A program made the position numbers and the translations under genes. Of a stretch of DNA of 26,580 nt, positions 23,461-26,580 are shown piece after piece; positions within the stretch are counted from its first letter, which is position 1; each line of letters starts with the position of its first letter. The notes beneath the pieces were generated by a model, which did no database searches, was not told the origin of the DNA, and saw only the letters and a list, made by a program, of their open reading frames with translations. Source of the DNA: Darksidea phi (taxonomy: Eukaryota > Ascomycota > Dothideomycetes > Pleosporales > Lentitheciaceae); NCBI GenBank assembly GCA_030770425.1, contig JASJFT010000359.1:1-26580 (forward strand). The letters are read 5' to 3'.

Positions 23461-24620
23461 GATAGACTAACTAATAATAATAGTATTAGAATTAATAAGC
23501 TAGATTTTTAATATAGGTATTTATTCTATCTATATATTTTAGTAATAGGAATCTTAGCTAAGTACTATATAGTCTATAGATAACTCGAGTAAGCTACGCG
23601 TACTAGGTAAGAAGTTCCCGAAGGAGCTTTATAACGTCCCCTTTTAAGAGGTAATAGATATTATATCTCTACTAATAATATTCCTATTAGAAATATTAGG
23701 ACTATAATAGTACTAATAACGCTTATAATTAGTAGCTCTAAGAGACGTACTAGTTAAAGAGTTATACTTAATAAAGTAAGCCTTATAGGTAACGGAGACT
23801 ATAAAGTTAGTAAATACTAGATAGTTAATACTATCTAGTCTATACTAGAGGAATTAGTATAGAGAAGCTATTAGAGAGATAGTAGAATATATCTAATAGT
23901 ACTAGAAGTTAAACTTATACGCCGTAGCTATAGCCCGGCGTAATTCTACCTTACTACTAGTATCCTTAATTAAATACTTCTACTTAGTCTTATACTAGTT
24001 CTAACTAGTATTAATATTAAAAGTATAGGACTATATATCCTACTAAACCTTCTTAAGTATATTAGAATCTATATTCTTATTATTACGAGTAGTTTAGGCG
24101 TTATAATACTAGATATACTTAATAGTAAAGATAAGGAGATTAAAGTAATAGTAAAAAGTAGACTTAATCTATACGAATTATTAGTAGAACTATATTAGTA
24201 GGAAGAAGAGAAGACTAGTATATACTACTAAGTAGGTCTAATAGTAAGCTTTATACCTACTATAGGTAGTATAGATATTAGTCTTCTAATACTAATTACT
24301 TAAAGTAATCTAATAGAGCTTAGCTATATTAAACTTTTATATAAACTAGAGGAGGTAGTTTATATACTAATAGTATATAAGGAAGAGTTAAGGTTCTAGA
24401 TAGATAGAGAGAGTATAGATATACTTAGGAAGGGTAGTATTACTATACTAGCTAGTAGAGGTAATTATAATAAGGGATAGAATCTTAAGAGTATTAAGAA
24501 ATAAAGTAGAGAAATCTAGAAGTAAATATACCTTCTTATACTTATACTAAAAGAGACCGTTCTATATCTAAGCTAATAGTACTCTAGATACTTACTAGTA
24601 AGAGTTTAAAATATAAAAAT
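23461..24620 (+). pseudogene. ORF3 of copy 3, unknown product (about 385 codons), RIP-inactivated
   Basis: After pol, the frame at 1 modulo 3 reads as coherent protein from about 23461 to 24620, with stops only of RIP type (TAA and TAG). It has a basic, Arg-rich part (23580-23920), a middle with many Leu, Ile and Val (23950-24130), and a charged part with Glu and Lys runs (24130-24480). The hydrophobic look is partly made by RIP (Ala to Val, Thr to Ile, Pro to Leu), so I do not call membrane segments. The same frame is kept in copy 2. It is one -1 step from pol, as pol is from gag. Possibilities are an env-like or accessory ORF, or a captured host gene. No domain was recognised. Confidence 0.55.
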
Positions 24621-25357
24621 AAAGGTATCTAAAGAGATATAATATATAATAATTTATTACCTCTTAGATAAATACCTATAAAGATATAAACGGAATTTCT
24701 CTTACTAGAAGAGCTATAGGTAAATAAGTAATTTAATATAATTATAAATTATAATAAATAGTAGCTAGTAATTACTAAGTACTACTAGGTTATACTATTA
24801 TAATAGGTATTAAGACTAAATTAAATAGAGTCTAGACTAGTCCTAAAGTCTTTATAAAGGTATTATAAGTAAGTAAAATAACTATAAAAGTTATACTTAG
24901 TAAATAGCTCTTATATAAAGATAGTAAGTATTTACTAAATAAAAGTTACTAAAAATCGTTTATAAGGGGAGTAGTAATACTATTACTACTAGTATAAGAA
25001 TCTATAAGGATACGTATAGACTATAAGCTATAATAATAATAAATAAAAGTTATAAATATATACTAATAATAAACTAATACTTAAGTTATATATACTTTCC
25101 GATTAAACTAACTATATATTATAAGATTAGGGTTAAGAGCTACGAGGCTAGAAAGACTATAGAAACCCTCTATTAAGATAGTAGAATATAATATAGATAC
25201 TAAATACCTAAAAGGTCTTCTCTATAAAATTATTTTTTTCTTAGAAATAGGGTTTTTCGAGAGTATAAATACTTAGGTAAACTTTTCTAAAAGAAGTAAG
25301 GGGACTAATAGAATACGTCGTAGTAAATAACTCTCTATAAGAACTAGGACGGCCCTT
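24621..25357 (+). other. Non-coding 3' tail of copy 3
   Basis: About 740 bases without a coherent frame between ORF3 and the polypurine tract, matching the copy 2 tail (8911-9647) in reverse complement. It is presumably 3' untranslated sequence. Confidence 0.5.
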
Positions 25358-25371
25358 AGAAAAGGGGGAGG
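25358..25371 (+). other. Polypurine tract of copy 3
   Basis: A 14-base pure purine run (agaaaagggggagg) three bases before the 3' LTR. This is the expected plus-strand primer site and fixes the orientation of the element. Confidence 0.88.
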
Positions 25372-25374
25372 CTA

Positions 25375-25560
25375 TATTACGTCTACTTCTACTAGAGGAC
25401 TTCTAGATTATTATCGACCTAGCTATAGTTACGTACTAGACCCTATATAGTTCTACGTCCTACTATTATATCTTCTTAAGGATTTATCTTATCTCTATCT
25501 AAATATAATCCTTTTACTATCTTAGTATTTCTATACCTACCTACCTATACGTACCTTATA
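25375..25560 (+). repeat. 3' LTR of copy 3 (186 bp)
   Basis: Matches 16984-17169 in the same orientation over its whole length with about 14 transitions and no indel. It is followed directly by the duplication aatag. Confidence 0.92.
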
Positions 25561-25565
25561 AATAG
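25561..25565. repeat. Target-site duplication, right copy (aatag)
   Basis: Matches 16979-16983 on the other side of copy 3. Confidence 0.85.
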
Positions 25566-25685
25566 ATAGTATAAGAAGGTATACTAATAACTCTAAATAG
25601 ACGTTATATAGTATAATTAATAAGAACTTTTAAAGTATCGACGCCGTACTACTAGTCCTTAAAAAGGAGTAGGAAGGATTCGAAT
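25566..25685 (-). other. 5' leader of copy 2, LTR-proximal part
   Basis: The reverse complement of copy 3 leader positions 17170 to about 17305, with transitions and a few small length differences. It connects the copy 2 5' LTR to the insertion point of copy 3. Confidence 0.85.
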
Positions 25686-25871
25686 TATAAGGTATATATA
25701 GATAGGTAGATATAGAGATACTAAGGTAGTAAAAGGGTTATATTTAGATAGAGATAAGATAAATTCTTAAGAAGACGTAATAGTAGGACGTAGAACTATA
25801 TAGGGTCTAGTACGTAACTATAGCTAGGCTAATAATAATCTAGAAGTTCTCCGGTAGAAGTAGATATAATA
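25686..25871 (-). repeat. 5' LTR of copy 2 (186 bp)
   Basis: The reverse complement matches the other three LTRs. It is flanked on the right by ctact, which pairs with 8703-8707. Together with 25375-25560 it forms an inverted repeat with 186-bp arms and a 125-bp spacer, produced by the nesting. Confidence 0.9.
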
Positions 25872-25876
25872 CTACT
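25872..25876. repeat. Target-site duplication, right copy (ctact)
   Basis: Pairs with 8703-8707 across copy 2. In the uninterrupted copy of the same target (15762-15768) the corresponding bases read ctatt, one transition different. Confidence 0.85.
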
Positions 25877-26506
25877 ATCTTTATATTCTATAATATATAT
25901 TTAAACTATATCTAAATTTATATATCTTTAAACTAGTTATCTCTTTATATTTTATAATATAAAGATTCTAAATACTTACTTTATACTATAGATATCTTTA
26001 GTATATTAGGACTTATATTACTACTAAAAGGCTTTACCTTTAAGATAGCTTTATAAATTATAAAATAATTAAAAAAGAAGTTAAAACTATTATTCTAATA
26101 CTATTTAATATTCTAAAACTTAAAGTAGTTATTAAACTTTATTAGAATAGGGTCCTTTATAAGACTTTTAAGCTTTATCTATAACTAGAGCTATATAATA
26201 ACTTTACTATTATTAATAAATTAGTTTAGTAGATTATAATATATATTATTCTTAATAAGTATTATAACTTATATAGTATATTTAAGGGTATTAGTAGTAG
26301 TAAAGTTAATTTAGAAGAGACTATTAATATCTCTAATCTAATAATTTATAGCTTAGGTTATTAGGATTTTCTTTATTAAGTTTAGTATAAAAGGGTCTCT
26401 AATCTTAATTAGATTAGATAGCTCTTAATAAGTATTATCTATTAGAAGTAGGTTAACTATAATTTAAAGGGTTACTATAACTAGTCTAAAAACTACTTAG
26501 ACTATA
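25872..26506 (-). mobile_element. Family B copy 1 (oldest), right fragment: middle of gag
   Basis: A direct repeat of 15763-16388 (minus-strand gag of copy 2) with scattered transitions, continuing the left fragment 8131-8707 across the copy 2 insertion. The similarity stops abruptly at 26506, inside gag: the start of gag, the leader and the 5' LTR of this oldest copy are missing. RIP-type composition ends at the same base. Confidence 0.88.
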
Positions 26507-26580
26507 GTGTTATGCGTTGTACGTACCTTTATACGGGATCCGGGTTAGGGCCGATAGAACGTTTGTCGCACCGTTGGTTT
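26507..26580. other. Start of non-RIP sequence, identity unknown
   Basis: 74 bases of balanced composition with TG or CA about every dozen bases, unlike everything to the left. They contain gtacgtac (26519-26526), a ggatcc site (26536-26541) and one gggttaggg (26542-26550). Too short to assign. It may be the edge of unique DNA, or a join made in assembly. Confidence 0.7.

Larger units (their letters stand above)
16984..25560 (+). mobile_element. Family B copy 3 (youngest): complete plus-strand Ty3/Gypsy chromovirus, 8577 bp
   Basis: An uninterrupted element with 186-bp LTRs at both ends, the 5-bp duplication aatag, a 5' leader, gag, pol with RT, integrase and chromodomain, a third frame, and a polypurine tract before the 3' LTR. 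The domain order RT before integrase and the chromodomain place it in the Ty3/Gypsy chromoviruses (established classification). The insertion sits in the leader of copy 2, in opposite orientation, so it is younger than copy 2. RIP has filled every frame with stops and removed catalytic residues. Confidence 0.93.
8708..25871 (-). mobile_element. Family B copy 2: minus-strand Ty3/Gypsy chromovirus, split by copy 3
   Basis: A complete element on the minus strand, with LTRs at 25686-25871 (5') and 8708-8893 (3') and the duplication ctact on both sides. Removing the inserted copy 3 (16984-25560) and one aatag leaves about 8.58 kb, practically the length of copy 3 (8577 bp). It inserted into the gag of an older copy of the same family, at the equivalent of 15763-15767 in its own sequence. 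Copy 3 later entered its 5' leader, so gag, pol and ORF3 of copy 2 are physically uninterrupted but cut off from their own 5' LTR. All frames are full of RIP stops. Confidence 0.9.
1..26506. other. RIP-mutated, AT-rich heterochromatic repeat block
   Basis: The whole stretch is almost free of CpA and TpG. The survivors I found by eye are at 8, 3444, 6170, 7720, 9422, 15558, 16245, 19442 and 21634. TpA is very frequent and CpG still occurs (several around 16905-16935), so general CpG methylation decay is not the cause. Repeat-induced point mutation in Pezizomycotina changes C to T mainly at CpA in duplicated DNA, which turns CAA, CAG and TGG codons into stops. Differences between repeat copies here are nearly all transitions. 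Both strands are equally depleted. Counts are by eye and may miss a few sites. Confidence 0.95.

Noticed and set aside
23950..24130. Transmembrane segments in ORF3 suggesting an envelope protein
   Set aside because: RIP converts Ala, Thr and Pro codons to Val, Ile and Leu, so hydrophobicity here is inflated and cannot support membrane topology.
25375..25871. A DNA transposon with 186-bp terminal inverted repeats
   Set aside because: The two inverted segments are LTRs of different elements brought together by nesting. The spacer is the leader of copy 2 and encodes no transposase.
1..26506. Low-GC bacterial, organellar or CRISPR-type sequence
   Set aside because: The selective loss of CpA and TpG with CpG kept, and the readable Gypsy domains with RIP-type stops, fit a fungal nuclear repeat block. 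No repeat-spacer array or organellar gene is present.
26542..26550. Telomere repeat (gggttaggg)
   Set aside because: A single occurrence with no tandem copies is not evidence of a telomere. Noted only as a reason to look at the flanking DNA.

Overview
The window looks like a gene-poor, strongly AT-rich block from a filamentous ascomycete (Pezizomycotina) with a very active repeat-induced point mutation (RIP) system. From position 1 to about 26506 the dinucleotides CpA and TpG are almost absent (I found about nine by eye), TpA is everywhere, and CpG persists. That is the signature of C-to-T change at CpA on both strands. Composition changes abruptly in the last 74 bases, where TG and CA are normal again. 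I see no intact protein gene, tRNA, rRNA or CRISPR. Everything recognisable is decayed Ty3/Gypsy LTR retrotransposon, still readable because RIP makes substitutions and not indels, so reading frames survive through the stop codons.

Left part (1-8130). Positions 1-5640 hold most of one plus-strand Gypsy element (family A), cut by the window edge: gag-protease in one frame, then pol in the -1 frame (RT, RNase H, integrase, GPY/F-like tail). Positions 5700-8030 hold long coding-like frames, starting with a coiled-coil and Ser/Thr-rich stretch, that I cannot assign. A junction lies near 8131.

Right part (8131-26506) is a three-level nest of one Gypsy family (family B, about 8.58 kb, 186-bp LTRs, chromodomain). 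The oldest copy survives as two pieces of minus-strand gag (8131-8707 and 25872-26506). A full minus-strand copy (LTRs 8708-8893 and 25686-25871) inserted into that gag, leaving the 5-bp target duplication ctact. A full plus-strand copy (LTRs 16984-17169 and 25375-25560) then inserted into the 5' leader of the second copy, leaving the duplication aatag. The two full copies face opposite ways and form an inverted repeat with arms of about 8.3 kb.

Each full family B copy carries gag, then pol in the -1 frame (RT, RNase H region, integrase, chromodomain), then a third coding-like frame of about 385 codons (another -1 step) that I do not recognise, a non-coding tail, a polypurine tract and the 3' LTR. 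Key catalytic residues are lost by G-to-A changes (RT second Asp to Asn, integrase Glu to Lys), so no copy can be autonomous. A chromodomain integrase, which in known chromoviruses steers insertion to silent chromatin, fits repeated insertion of the family into itself, with RIP then silencing the result.
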